DNA from: Agromyces albus
GTDB taxonomy: Bacteria > Actinomycetota > Actinomycetes > Actinomycetales > Microbacteriaceae
Length of the DNA: 64,000 bases
Direction: 5' to 3'
NCBI RefSeq assembly: GCF_004134825.1
Contig: NZ_SDPN01000015.1
Coordinates: 1-64,000 of the forward strand
The position numbers were made by a program, and so were the translations under genes. Numbering within the stretch: position 1 is the stretch's first letter; every line of letters begins with the position of its first letter. The notes below the pieces were generated by a model that searched no databases, was not told the origin of the DNA, and saw nothing but the letters and a program-made list of their open reading frames with translations. This document shows, one piece after another, positions 18,037 through 26,121 of the stretch.

Positions 18037-19632
18037 CTATCCTTCCGAGAGCTCGACGAGCGAGAGCACGACGCTGCCCGACACGGCCGGGAGCTCGGCG
18101 ATCTTCGGCGAGGTCACGTACGGGTACTTGTTCGAGAACGTCGGCACCGTCGGGAAGTCCTCCAGCACGACCTCCTGCACCTCGGCGTACAGCGCGTAGG
18201 ACTCGTCGAGCGTCGGTGCAGCATCGGCCTCGGCGAGCAGTGCGTCGACCTCGGCATTGCTGTACGCCGTGCAGTCGTAGCATCCGCCGGTCTCGGTGAA
18301 GAGGCTGCGCAAGGTGTTCTGCTGGCTCGCGTAGAGCGCGCCCCAGTGACCGAAGTGCGGCCCGGTCACCGTCTTCGAGGTCAGCGACTCGTAGTACTCG
18401 GCCCAATCTGTCGTCGGCTTGGCCACGACGTCGGCGATGCCGAGGTTCTGGCGGATCTGGTTGGCGTACGCCTCGAAGAGCGAGTCGATGCCGAGGCCGC
18501 CGGGATAGATGATCTCCATCGTGCCCTCGAAGCCGCCGGCCTGCTCGAGCAGCGCCTTCGCGGCGTCTGGATCGAACTCGCAGTACTCACCGCAGACGCC
18601 TTCGGGAGTGCCGGCCATGCTCGGCGCCGTGAGCGCCGTGGCGGGTTCGTGGATGCCGCCGTAGATCGCCTCGTTGACAGCGTCGCGGTCGATCGCCATC
18701 GAGATGGCCTGTCGCAACTCGGTGCTCGCGTAGCGCGGATCCCACAGCGGGAAGCCGAGGTAGTCCACGCCGGGTGCCTCGAACGCGTACAGGCGGTCGC
18801 CGAAGTCGGCCCCGGCGTTCGTCATCTTGCCCGCGGGCACGAAGACGACGTCGGCGTTGCCGGCGAGCACGTCGGTGTAGGCGGTGTTCATGTCGGTGTA
18901 GCTGCGGAAGGTGACGCCGTCGATGGTCGGCTGCTCGCCGGCGTAGTCGTCGTACGCACTGACCGTGAACTCGGCGTTGTCCTCCCACGGCTCGGTCATC
19001 TCGAACGGGCCGTTCCCGATGGGCCGACGGTCGTAGGCATCGAGGTCTTCGTACGCGGCCTCGGGCATCGGATAGAACCCCGTCTGGCCCGAGCTCAACT
19101 GCAGCGGGAACTGGCTGTCGGGTCCGATGAGCTCGACCGTGAAGGTGAGCTCGTCGACCACGGCGAGGCCGCTCATGGTCTCGGCGACCGGCTCTCCCTC
19201 AGTGGGGTTCAGGTCGGCGTAGCCGGAGATGGAAGCCAGCTGTCCACTGTTCTCCCATGAGTTCGGACCATAGGCGGTGTGGTTCCACGCGTCGACGTAG
19301 CTGTGTGCCGTGACCGGCTCGCCGTTGTGGAAGGTCCAGCCGTCCTTCAGCGTGATCGTCCACGTCGTCGCGTCGTCGGACTCGATCGACTCGGCCTGCA
19401 CGTACTCGAGCTCGTTCTGCTCGTTGAGCGTGACGAGCGGGGCGAAGACGCTGAGCACCTGGTCGAAGGCGACGGTCTGGCGACCGGGCGTGAGGTGGTC
19501 GGGCTCCCCCGTCGCGAAGACGATCGTGCGATCGCCGGTGGCGTCGGCGCCCTCGCCTCCGCTCGTGCACGCAGAGAGTGCGAGAACCACGACGGACGCC
19601 GCGCCCAGGAGCGCAAGTGCTGGGTGTTTCAC
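18037..19632 (-). CDS. Family 5 extracellular solute-binding lipoprotein (peptide ABC transporter)
   Basis: 531 residues. A signal peptide with lipobox LSAC places lipidated Cys22 just before 'TSGGEGAD'. SBP_bac_5 features include 'WTITLKDGWTFHNGEPVTAHSYVDAWN', 'QAISMAIDRDAVNEAIYGG' and 'PATALTAPSMAGTPEG'. It captures oligopeptides outside the membrane for the DppB/DppC pair. It is the first gene of the operon. The GTG start at 19632 has GAGGAGG a few bases upstream. The mature N-terminus is short, so the ligand lobe starts almost at the membrane. Confidence 0.94.
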   Translation of the reverse strand: MKHPALALLGAASVVVLALSACTSGGEGADATGDRTIVFATGEPDHLTPGRQTVAFDQVLSVFAPLVTLNEQNELEYVQAESIESDDATTWTITLKDGWTFHNGEPVTAHSYVDAWNHTAYGPNSWENSGQLASISGYADLNPTEGEPVAETMSGLAVVDELTFTVELIGPDSQFPLQLSSGQTGFYPMPEAAYEDLDAYDRRPIGNGPFEMTEPWEDNAEFTVSAYDDYAGEQPTIDGVTFRSYTDMNTAYTDVLAGNADVVFVPAGKMTNAGADFGDRLYAFEAPGVDYLGFPLWDPRYASTELRQAISMAIDRDAVNEAIYGGIHEPATALTAPSMAGTPEGVCGEYCEFDPDAAKALLEQAGGFEGTMEIIYPGGLGIDSLFEAYANQIRQNLGIADVVAKPTTDWAEYYESLTSKTVTGPHFGHWGALYASQQNTLRSLFTETGGCYDCTAYSNAEVDALLAEADAAPTLDESYALYAEVQEVVLEDFPTVPTFSNKYPYVTSPKIAELPAVSGSVVLSLVELSEG

Positions 19633-19754
19633 AGTTCCTCCTCATGGACCGGCGACTGGGATGTCGCGGCCGCCCGGGCCTGAGCCTGCAGCGGGGGTCG
19701 CCGGCTCATCGTTGAGGCAATGGTAGGGAGCGGGACACCAAGAGTCCATGCTTC

Positions 19755-19785
19755 GTTCATGAACTTTCAGAATTCATTGAACTTT
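19755..19785. promoter_or_regulatory. AT-rich operator-like site upstream of the peptide operon
   Basis: A 10-bp perfect palindrome GTTCATGAAC (19755-19764) is followed by GAATTC and a direct repeat TGAACTTT at 19760-19767 and 19778-19785 (18-bp period). This is the most AT-rich stretch of the region, in the 217-bp gap before the solute-binding protein gene. It is a candidate target for the GbsR-like regulator. Inference only. Confidence 0.4.
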
Positions 19786-19849
19786 TAACGACGCGGTAAC
19801 ACCATGGATGACCCGGCGACATGTTCGGATTCCCGCCGGAAGCTGCGAC

Positions 19850-20854
19850 CTACGCCTGGCAGTACGGGCACCAGTAGAGCTTGCGGGCGCCCAGCTCCTC
19901 GAGCACGATGTTGGTGCCGCACACCCGACAGGGCAGCCCCTCGCGCTTGTACACCCAGTGCCGATCGGCACGATTCGCCATCGCTGCACGGAAGGCTTCG
20001 TCGTCGAGGTCGTCCATCGTCATCATCTGGCCGGTCTCCACGCCGAGGCGGAGCAGCTTCGCCCAGTCGCGCCACAAGTGCCGCACGTGCTCTTCCGGCA
20101 CGAGCCTGCCCGGCGTGTGCGGATTCTGCCGCGCGCGGAACAGGAGCTCGGCGCGATAGACATTGCCGATGCCCGCGATCACGTTCTGGTCCATGAGCAG
20201 CAGCGCGATCGGGGTCGGCTTCTTCGTGACGGATGCCGCGAACCGGTCTTCTGCGGCCTTGCCCTCGTCGATGAGCGGATCGGGCCCGAGCCGGGCCACG
20301 ACGGCCTCGACCTGCGCGGGATCGAGCACCTCGCACGCCGTGGGCCCCCGGAGGTCGGCGCTCACCGTGTCGGTCAGGAGCCGCACGCGCACCTGCCCCA
20401 CGGGTTCGGGCGGGAAGGTCGTGAGTTCGTTGCTCTCCTTCTCGGACTCCGACATCCGCAATCGGGTGCGCCGAGGCGCGCCGATGGAGGTGATGGAGTT
20501 CTCCCCCGCCGTGTCGAATACGACCGCATCGGGGTTCGAGCCCTCTAGGAACGTGCCTTTCTGGCCTGTGTGCCCCATGCGGCCGTTGGCCGAGGCGATC
20601 GTCGCGTCCATGAGGATGTCGCCGGCGAAGTCCCACGCGCCGTACATGCCGAGGTGCACCCGGAGCCAGCGGTCGCCCTCGAAGCCGAGGAACATCTGCT
20701 TGCCGACAGCGCGGGCATCCGTCATCCGTCGCCCGTCGAGCTCAGCGGCGCCCGCCGCGAACCTGCCCTGCGGACTCGACGCATGCACGACGTGCCCCAC
20801 GAAGTTGCGCTCGAACTGCCGCGTGATGCGGTGGACGGAGTGGCCCTCGGGCAT
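19850..20854 (-). CDS. Fpg/Nei-family DNA glycosylase
   Basis: 334 residues. The catalytic N-terminus is Pro2-Glu3 (MPEGHSVHR), with Lys52 in the GKQ loop. The helix-two-turn-helix is 'QNVIAGIGNVYRAELLFRA' and the C-terminal zinc finger uses Cys309, Cys312, Cys329 and Cys332. The MPEGHxxHR opening fits the Nei (endonuclease VIII-like) branch. It excises oxidised bases and nicks by beta/delta elimination. The last gene of the DUF2332-rpiB-glycosylase unit, it starts 9 nt after rpiB. The rpiB stop TAG begins a TAGACG sequence 6 nt before this ATG, an imperfect -10. Confidence 0.94.
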   Translation of the reverse strand: MPEGHSVHRITRQFERNFVGHVVHASSPQGRFAAGAAELDGRRMTDARAVGKQMFLGFEGDRWLRVHLGMYGAWDFAGDILMDATIASANGRMGHTGQKGTFLEGSNPDAVVFDTAGENSITSIGAPRRTRLRMSESEKESNELTTFPPEPVGQVRVRLLTDTVSADLRGPTACEVLDPAQVEAVVARLGPDPLIDEGKAAEDRFAASVTKKPTPIALLLMDQNVIAGIGNVYRAELLFRARQNPHTPGRLVPEEHVRHLWRDWAKLLRLGVETGQMMTMDDLDDEAFRAAMANRADRHWVYKREGLPCRVCGTNIVLEELGARKLYWCPYCQA

Positions 20855-20863
20855 TGCGCTCGT

Positions 20864-21379
20864 CTACTCCGAAGCGGCGGTCGAGCCCGTCGAGACGTCG
20901 ACGCCCTTGCCCGCGATGTCGCCGGTCTCCTCGTACTCGGCGAGCTGCGCGATGCGGCGCACGTGGCGTTCGTCGCCCGAGAACGGCTCGGCGATGAACG
21001 CGTCGATGTAGCGGATGGCCTCTTCGACCGTGTGCTGGCGCGCACCGATCGAGATGACGTTCGCGTCGTTGTGCTCGCGCGCGAGAATCGCCGTGTCCAT
21101 GCTCCAGACGAGGGCAGCACGGATGCCGCGCACCTTGTTCGCGGCGATCTGCTCGCCGTTGCCCGAGCCGCCGAACACGATCCCGAGCGCGCGCACGCCC
21201 GCGGCCTGGTCTCGCACGACGGCGAGCGCCGCGTTGATGCAGAACGCCGGGTAGTCGTCGAGCGGGTCGTACACCGACGGCCCGTGGTCGAGCACCTCGT
21301 GCCCACCGTTGGTGAGGTGGTCGACGAGGGTGCGGCTGAACTCGAGGCCGGCGTGGTCGGTCGCGATATGGATGCGCAT
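20864..21379 (-). CDS. rpiB: Ribose-5-phosphate isomerase B
   Basis: 171 residues of the RpiB/LacAB family. Visible are 'IATDHAG' (substrate loop), 'DYPAFCINAA', 'GIVFGGSGNGEQIAANKVRGIRAALVW' and 'AREHNDANVISIGAR'. It interconverts ribulose-5-phosphate and ribose-5-phosphate in the non-oxidative pentose phosphate pathway. It starts 9 nt after the DUF2332 gene. The stop codon TAG of that gene is also the first half of a TAGACT box 6 nt from this ATG, suggesting its own leaderless transcript. A low-complexity Ser/Thr/Ala tail follows the conserved domain. Confidence 0.95.
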   Translation of the reverse strand: MRIHIATDHAGLEFSRTLVDHLTNGGHEVLDHGPSVYDPLDDYPAFCINAALAVVRDQAAGVRALGIVFGGSGNGEQIAANKVRGIRAALVWSMDTAILAREHNDANVISIGARQHTVEEAIRYIDAFIAEPFSGDERHVRRIAQLAEYEETGDIAGKGVDVSTGSTAASE

Positions 21380-21385
21380 GCGCCA

Positions 21386-21391
21386 AGTCTA
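21386..21391 (-). promoter_or_regulatory. -10 box TAGACT made from the preceding stop codon (rpiB)
   Basis: The TAG stop of the DUF2332 gene (21389-21391) continues as TAGACT, followed by 6 nt and the rpiB ATG. Confidence 0.5.
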
Positions 21392-22375
21392 GGGATTCGC
21401 GACCCAGCGGAGCGCGCGCCCGTGCGGTTGCGCCCACGCGAGCTGTTCGCCGTCGAGCGCGAGCACGAACTGGGTTCCGTCGCGGGCGGAGTCCTCGCGC
21501 ACGGCGATGCCGGGCACGATCGTGCGTCCCTCCACCGAGACCCAGTGACCGGGCAGCCCGCGCACGGTGCCGACGAACTCCGCACGCGCGGCCTCGTCGA
21601 GGTAGGCGAGGACCGCGGTGTGGAAGACGACGAGGGTCGCGTCTGAGGGCGCCTCGGCCGCGAGGCCGGCGAGACGCTCGTTGAGGTCGCCCGCGACGAT
21701 GTGGGGCGGGTCGGCGGCGGCGATGCGCGCGGCAGCCTGCAGCCGGGCCCTCCGATCGTCGTGTTCGGGCCAGATGAGCGCATCGAGCCACGCGAGGTCA
21801 TCGGGTCGCCGTACGTCGAGCGGGTTCAGGTCGATGCCCGCCCGCCAGACGACGTCGGGGAGCAGCTCGGGAATCGGAACGGCGGCGGATGCCTCGCAGT
21901 CGAGCACGACCTCGCTCGGTCCGTCGACGGGGTCGAGCTGCGGATGCCCCGTGTACCGGTAGCTGTACCGGTCGGGGTAGAGGCAGAGACCCGCCGAGGC
22001 TCCCACCTCGAGCAGGGCGAGCGGGCCTTGCAGCCGGGCGAGCACCGGGAGGTGGAGCGCGCAGCGCGCGGCTTCGTTCGTCTGGGTGGCATGGGTGAGC
22101 GCGGTGGCCCGCACCTCCACCCAATGCGCGTGCAGCCATTCCCGGAAGAGGGAGTAGGGCCCGGCCGGCACACCCTGGAACCGCGCCGCGGCGAACACGA
22201 GGTTCGGCTGGCGCTTCGCCGGAGGCAGCTCGTCGATGAGCCGCAGCGTGGCCGGGTCATCCGCCGCACCGAGCGCCCACGCCTCATACGTCGTCGACAT
22301 TCCTCGGGACTCGACCTCGGCGAAGGCCCGATACCGATCGGGCGTGGGTGCACTGGGATCGACGCTCGTGTGCAT
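21389..22375 (-). CDS. DUF2332 family protein
   Basis: 328 residues matching the DUF2332 pattern: an N-terminal 'GMSTTYEAWALGAADDPATLRLIDELP' block, 'LLEVGASAGLCLYPDRYSY', 'WRAGIDLNPLDVRRPDDLAWLDALIWPEH' and 'LVVFHTAVLAYLDEAARAEF'. The G-A-S-A-G motif is reminiscent of a Rossmann-type methyltransferase fold, but activity is unproven. It heads the unit with rpiB and the DNA glycosylase. It is divergent from the first aminopeptidase gene and begins 6 nt after a TAGCGT box, so it is probably leaderless. Confidence 0.88.
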   Translation of the reverse strand: MHTSVDPSAPTPDRYRAFAEVESRGMSTTYEAWALGAADDPATLRLIDELPPAKRQPNLVFAAARFQGVPAGPYSLFREWLHAHWVEVRATALTHATQTNEAARCALHLPVLARLQGPLALLEVGASAGLCLYPDRYSYRYTGHPQLDPVDGPSEVVLDCEASAAVPIPELLPDVVWRAGIDLNPLDVRRPDDLAWLDALIWPEHDDRRARLQAAARIAAADPPHIVAGDLNERLAGLAAEAPSDATLVVFHTAVLAYLDEAARAEFVGTVRGLPGHWVSVEGRTIVPGIAVREDSARDGTQFVLALDGEQLAWAQPHGRALRWVANP

Positions 22376-22381
22376 ATCGCC

Positions 22382-22387
22382 ACGCTA
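22382..22387 (-). promoter_or_regulatory. -10 box TAGCGT, leaderless DUF2332 gene
   Basis: TAGCGT, then GGCGAT, then ATG. The spacing is 6 nt and there is no Shine-Dalgarno sequence. Confidence 0.5.
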
Positions 22388-22444
22388 GATCCGGGGCGCG
22401 AGACGGTCAATGCGCAGGGCCTGCTGCGCGGGCCGCCTGCGGGC

Positions 22445-22450
22445 TAGGCT
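22445..22450 (+). promoter_or_regulatory. -10 box TAGGCT of the first aminopeptidase gene
   Basis: TAGGCT gives a leader of about 50 nt containing AAGGAG before the GTG at 22507. The second aminopeptidase gene has the same -10 sequence. Confidence 0.4.
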
Positions 22451-22506
22451 GATGGGCATTGCCTGCGGCCACGAGCCGCGTCGATGACCGCGAAGGAGCC
22501 CCACAC

Positions 22507-25095
22507 GTGCCCGGAGAGAACCTCACCCGAATCGAAGCCGAGGAGCGCGCCGCGCTGGTCTCGGTGCACGACTACGACGTCGTGCTCGATGTGACCACCG
22601 GTCCGGAGGTGTTCCGCAGCCAGACGACCGTGCGCTTCGCCGCCACAGAGGGCGCCTCGACGTTCATCGATGCGATCACGGCGACCATGCACTCGGTGAC
22701 GCTGAACGGCGCCTCGCTCGACCCCGCCGAGGTCAGCGACGGCGTCCGCATCCAGCTGCCGAACCTCGCGGCCGAGAACGAGCTCGTCGTCGTCGCCGAC
22801 GGCAACTACATGAACACCGGCGAGGGCCTGCACCGCTTCGTCGATCCGGTCGACGAAGAGGTCTACCTCTACACGCAGTTCGAGGTGCCCGACTCGCGCC
22901 GCATGTTCGCGGTGTTCGAGCAGCCCGACCTGAAGGCCTCGTTCCGGTTCACGGTCACTGCACCGGCGCACTGGGAGGTCGTGTCGAACTCGCCGACGCC
23001 CGAGGCCGTCGCCGCGGGCGCCGACGCCAAGACCTGGGCCTTCGCGCCCACCCCGCGCATCTCGAGCTACATCACCGCCCTCGTCGCGGGCCCGTATGCC
23101 GTCGTGCGCGACGAGCTCACGAGCCGCGACGGCCGCGTCATCCCGCTCGGCGTGTACAGCCGCAAGAGCCTCTCGCAGTACCTCGACGCCGACTACGTCT
23201 TCGAGAAGACGAAGCAGGGCTTCGAGTACTTCGAGTCGAAGTTCGACCTCGCGTACCCGTTCGAGAAGTACGACCAGCTCTTCGTGCCCGAGTTCAACGC
23301 GGGTGCGATGGAGAACGCCGGCGCGGTGACCTTCACCGAGGCCTACGTGTTCCGTTCGAAGGTGACCGACGCGATCAGGGAGCGCCGCGTCGTCACGATC
23401 CTGCACGAGCTCGCCCACATGTGGTTCGGCGACCTCGTCACGATGAAGTGGTGGAACGACCTCTGGCTGAACGAATCGTTCGCCGAGTGGGCGTCGACGA
23501 TCGCGACCGCCGAGGCCACTGAGTGGCACGAGGCCTGGACGACGTTCAACTCCATGGAGAAGAACTGGGCATACCGCCAAGACCAGCTGCCCTCGACGCA
23601 TCCGGTCGTCGCGACCATCAACGACCTCGAAGACGTGCAGGTGAACTTCGACGGCATCACCTATGCCAAGGGCGGCTCGGTGCTGAAACAGCTCGTGGCC
23701 TGGGTGGGCATCGACGCGTTCTTCACGGGCGTCTCGGCCTACTTCAAGAAGCACCAGTGGGGCAACACCACGCTCGCCGACCTGCTCGCAGAGCTCGAGA
23801 CGGCGAGCGGCCGCGACCTCTCCAGCTGGTCGGAGCTCTGGCTCGAGACAGCCGGCGTCAACACGCTGCGTCCTGAGATCGAGACGGATGCCTCGGGCAC
23901 GATCACCGCGTTCACGGTGCTGCAGTCGGCGGCCGCCGACTACCCCACCATCCGCCCGCACCGACTCGCGATCGGCTTCTACAACCTCAAGGGCGACAAG
24001 CTCGTTCGCGAGCACCGCCTGGAGCTCGACGTCGACGGCGAGCGCACCGACGTCGCCGAGCTCGTGAGGCTCGCCCGCCCCGCGCTCGTGCTCCTGAACG
24101 ACGACGACCTCGCCTACGCGAAGATCCGCCTCGACGAGGCGTCGCTCGCGGCCGCGACCGAGCACCTCTCGGGCATCGAGAACCCCCTGGCCCGCGCCCT
24201 CGTCTGGAGCTCGGTGTGGGATGCCACGCGCGACGCCGAGACGAGTGCGACCGAGTACTTGCGGCTCGTGCTCGGGAACATCGCCACCGAGACCGAGTCG
24301 ACGACGCTGCGTATCGTGCTCGGGCAGGCGGTGCTCGCTGCGAGCTCGTACACCGCGCCTGAGCGCCGCGTCGAAGCGCTGCGCAGCCTCGCCGACACGT
24401 TCTGGGATCTGGCACGCGCCGCGGCTCCTGGCAGCGACGCGCAGTTCCAGTTCGTGAAGTACTTCGCCTCGATCGCGGAGTCCGGCTCGAACGTCGACGT
24501 GCTGCAGGCGCTCTTCGACGGTTCGCTCGCGCTCGATGGACTCGACATCGACACCGATCTCGGCTGGGAGCTGCTCATCGCGCTCGTGGCCGCCGGTCGC
24601 GCGGGCGACGCCGAGATCGATGCGCGCCTCGCGGAAGACAACACGGCAACCGGACAGCAGTCGGCCGCGCACGCCCGAGCGGCCACTCCCACGCTCGCGG
24701 GCAAGCAGCGCGCCTGGTCGTCGCTCATCGACGTCGACACCGCGCCCAACACCATCGTGCGCACGACCGCGCTGGGCTTCCTCCGGGCCGCAGACCCGGC
24801 GCTGCTCGAGCCGTTCGTCGAGCGGTACTTCGCGATGCTCGAAGACGTGTGGGAGTCGCGCAGCTACGCGATCGCCGAGAAGCTCGTCGACGGTCTCTAC
24901 CCGTCGACGCTCGCGAACCGCTCGCTCGCCGACGCGTCGCGCGCGTGGCTCGACTCGCACCCCGAGACGCCGGCGCTGCGCCGCCTCGTGATCGAGAACC
25001 TCGCCGGAGTCGAGCGCGCGCTCGCAGCGCAGGAGCGCGACACGCAGGAACGCGGCGCGTCGGAGTTCGCCGCGCGGGAGCACGCCGCGCGGTAG
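22507..25095 (+). CDS. pepN: M1-family aminopeptidase N (paralog 1)
   Basis: 862 residues. The exopeptidase motif GAMEN lies at 266-270 and the zinc motif is H300-E301-x-x-H304 with Glu323 (18 residues later), all in canonical order. The C-terminal ERAP1-like helical domain runs from about 530 to the end. No signal peptide is visible, so it acts in the cytoplasm, removing N-terminal residues from peptides. The GTG at 22507 is chosen because AAGGAG precedes it by 8 nt and because the N-terminus then aligns with paralog 2 (MP..NLTR.EAE.RA). It is followed by an unusually long hairpin. Confidence 0.95.
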   Translation: MPGENLTRIEAEERAALVSVHDYDVVLDVTTGPEVFRSQTTVRFAATEGASTFIDAITATMHSVTLNGASLDPAEVSDGVRIQLPNLAAENELVVVADGNYMNTGEGLHRFVDPVDEEVYLYTQFEVPDSRRMFAVFEQPDLKASFRFTVTAPAHWEVVSNSPTPEAVAAGADAKTWAFAPTPRISSYITALVAGPYAVVRDELTSRDGRVIPLGVYSRKSLSQYLDADYVFEKTKQGFEYFESKFDLAYPFEKYDQLFVPEFNAGAMENAGAVTFTEAYVFRSKVTDAIRERRVVTILHELAHMWFGDLVTMKWWNDLWLNESFAEWASTIATAEATEWHEAWTTFNSMEKNWAYRQDQLPSTHPVVATINDLEDVQVNFDGITYAKGGSVLKQLVAWVGIDAFFTGVSAYFKKHQWGNTTLADLLAELETASGRDLSSWSELWLETAGVNTLRPEIETDASGTITAFTVLQSAAADYPTIRPHRLAIGFYNLKGDKLVREHRLELDVDGERTDVAELVRLARPALVLLNDDDLAYAKIRLDEASLAAATEHLSGIENPLARALVWSSVWDATRDAETSATEYLRLVLGNIATETESTTLRIVLGQAVLAASSYTAPERRVEALRSLADTFWDLARAAAPGSDAQFQFVKYFASIAESGSNVDVLQALFDGSLALDGLDIDTDLGWELLIALVAAGRAGDAEIDARLAEDNTATGQQSAAHARAATPTLAGKQRAWSSLIDVDTAPNTIVRTTALGFLRAADPALLEPFVERYFAMLEDVWESRSYAIAEKLVDGLYPSTLANRSLADASRAWLDSHPETPALRRLVIENLAGVERALAAQERDTQERGASEFAAREHAAR

Positions 25096-25107
25096 TCGCT
25101 GCCGTAC

Positions 25108-25157
25108 TTCGGGGCGGCGGCGGGTGGTACCTCGGTACCATCCGCCGCCGCCCCGAA
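25108..25157 (+). terminator. Very long GC-rich hairpin downstream of pepN paralog 1
   Basis: Two 24-nt arms (25108-25131 and 25134-25157) pair completely except for one G-U, with a two-base nominal loop. No U tract follows. Most likely a factor-assisted or intrinsic terminator, but the length and near-perfect symmetry are unusual. Confidence 0.6.
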
Positions 25158-25196
25158 ACCATTCCCCCGGCCGATGCCCGAGCGTTCGGCGATCCC

Positions 25197-25202
25197 TAGC
25201 GT
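25197..25202 (+). promoter_or_regulatory. -10 box TAGCGT, leaderless ABC ATPase gene
   Basis: TAGCGT is 7 nt from the ATG at 25210. No Shine-Dalgarno sequence is present between the hairpin and the start. Confidence 0.5.
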
Positions 25203-25209
25203 TGCTAGC

Positions 25210-26121
25210 ATGATCACCGCAGAAGGACTGGCCAAGCGCTATGGCGCGAAGACGGCCGTCAACGACATCAGCTTCACCGTCCGCCCGGGGCAGGTCACCG
25301 GCTTCCTCGGCCCGAACGGCGCCGGCAAATCCACGACGATGCGCATGATCGTCGGCCTCGACCGGCCGAGCGATGGCCGCGTCACGGTCAACGGCAAGCC
25401 GTACGCGGCGCACCGGGCGCCGTTGCACGAGGTCGGCGCGCTCCTCGACGCGAAGGCCGTGCATACGGGCCGGAGCGCGTTCAACCACCTGCTCGCCATG
25501 GCCGCCACGCACGGCATCGGCGCGCGCCGCGTGCACGAGGTCATCGAGCTCACGGGGCTCGAGTCCGTGGCGCGCAAGCGCGTCGGCGGGTTCTCGCTCG
25601 GCATGGGCCAGCGCCTCGGCATCGCGGCGGCGATGCTCGGCGACCCCGCCACCCTGATCCTCGACGAACCCGTCAACGGGCTCGACCCCGAGGGCGTGCT
25701 GTGGGTGCGCCAGTTCGTGCGGCACCTCGCCTCGGAGGGCCGCACGGTCTTCCTCTCCTCGCACCTCATGAGCGAGATGGCCGTCACCGCCGATCACCTC
25801 ATCGTGCTCGGCCGCGGCGAGATCATCGCCGATGCGCCCGTCGCCGACATCATCGCCGGCGGAACTCGCCCCCGGGTCCGGGTTCGGTCGCCGCACGCCT
25901 CGGAACTCGCCGACCTGCTCGCCGCACCCGAGATCGCCGTGGTGCGCTCCGAGGCGGGCGTGCTCGAGGTCACGGGCGTCGCGGCATCCGGTATCGGCGA
26001 CCTCGCCGCCGAGCACGGACTCGCGATCCACGAACTCACCCCGCAGAACGCGTCGCTGGAAGAGGCCTACATGGCCCTGACCGCCGACTCGGTCGAATAC
26101 CGCACGGAGGCCGTCCGATGA
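25210..26121 (+). CDS. ABC-2 type exporter ATPase
   Basis: 303 residues. Walker A GPNGAGKS is at about 37-44, signature FSLGMGQR at about 137, and Walker B LILDEPVNGLDPEG with the following H-loop (SSHLMSEM). A C-terminal 90-residue domain with a DUF4162-like strand pattern completes it. It powers the permease encoded next (ATGA overlap). The ATP-binding half most resembles drug/lantibiotic-type exporters that travel with NarL two-component systems. The substrate is unknown. Confidence 0.93.
   Translation: MITAEGLAKRYGAKTAVNDISFTVRPGQVTGFLGPNGAGKSTTMRMIVGLDRPSDGRVTVNGKPYAAHRAPLHEVGALLDAKAVHTGRSAFNHLLAMAATHGIGARRVHEVIELTGLESVARKRVGGFSLGMGQRLGIAAAMLGDPATLILDEPVNGLDPEGVLWVRQFVRHLASEGRTVFLSSHLMSEMAVTADHLIVLGRGEIIADAPVADIIAGGTRPRVRVRSPHASELADLLAAPEIAVVRSEAGVLEVTGVAASGIGDLAAEHGLAIHELTPQNASLEEAYMALTADSVEYRTEAVR

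Noticed and set aside
22444-26031. A 1,195-codon open frame on the minus strand opposite pepN paralog 1 and the ABC ATPase gene
   Set aside because: Its translation is Arg/His/Glu-rich with no domain, and the opposite strand encodes clear, motif-bearing proteins. Long antisense frames are expected at this base composition.
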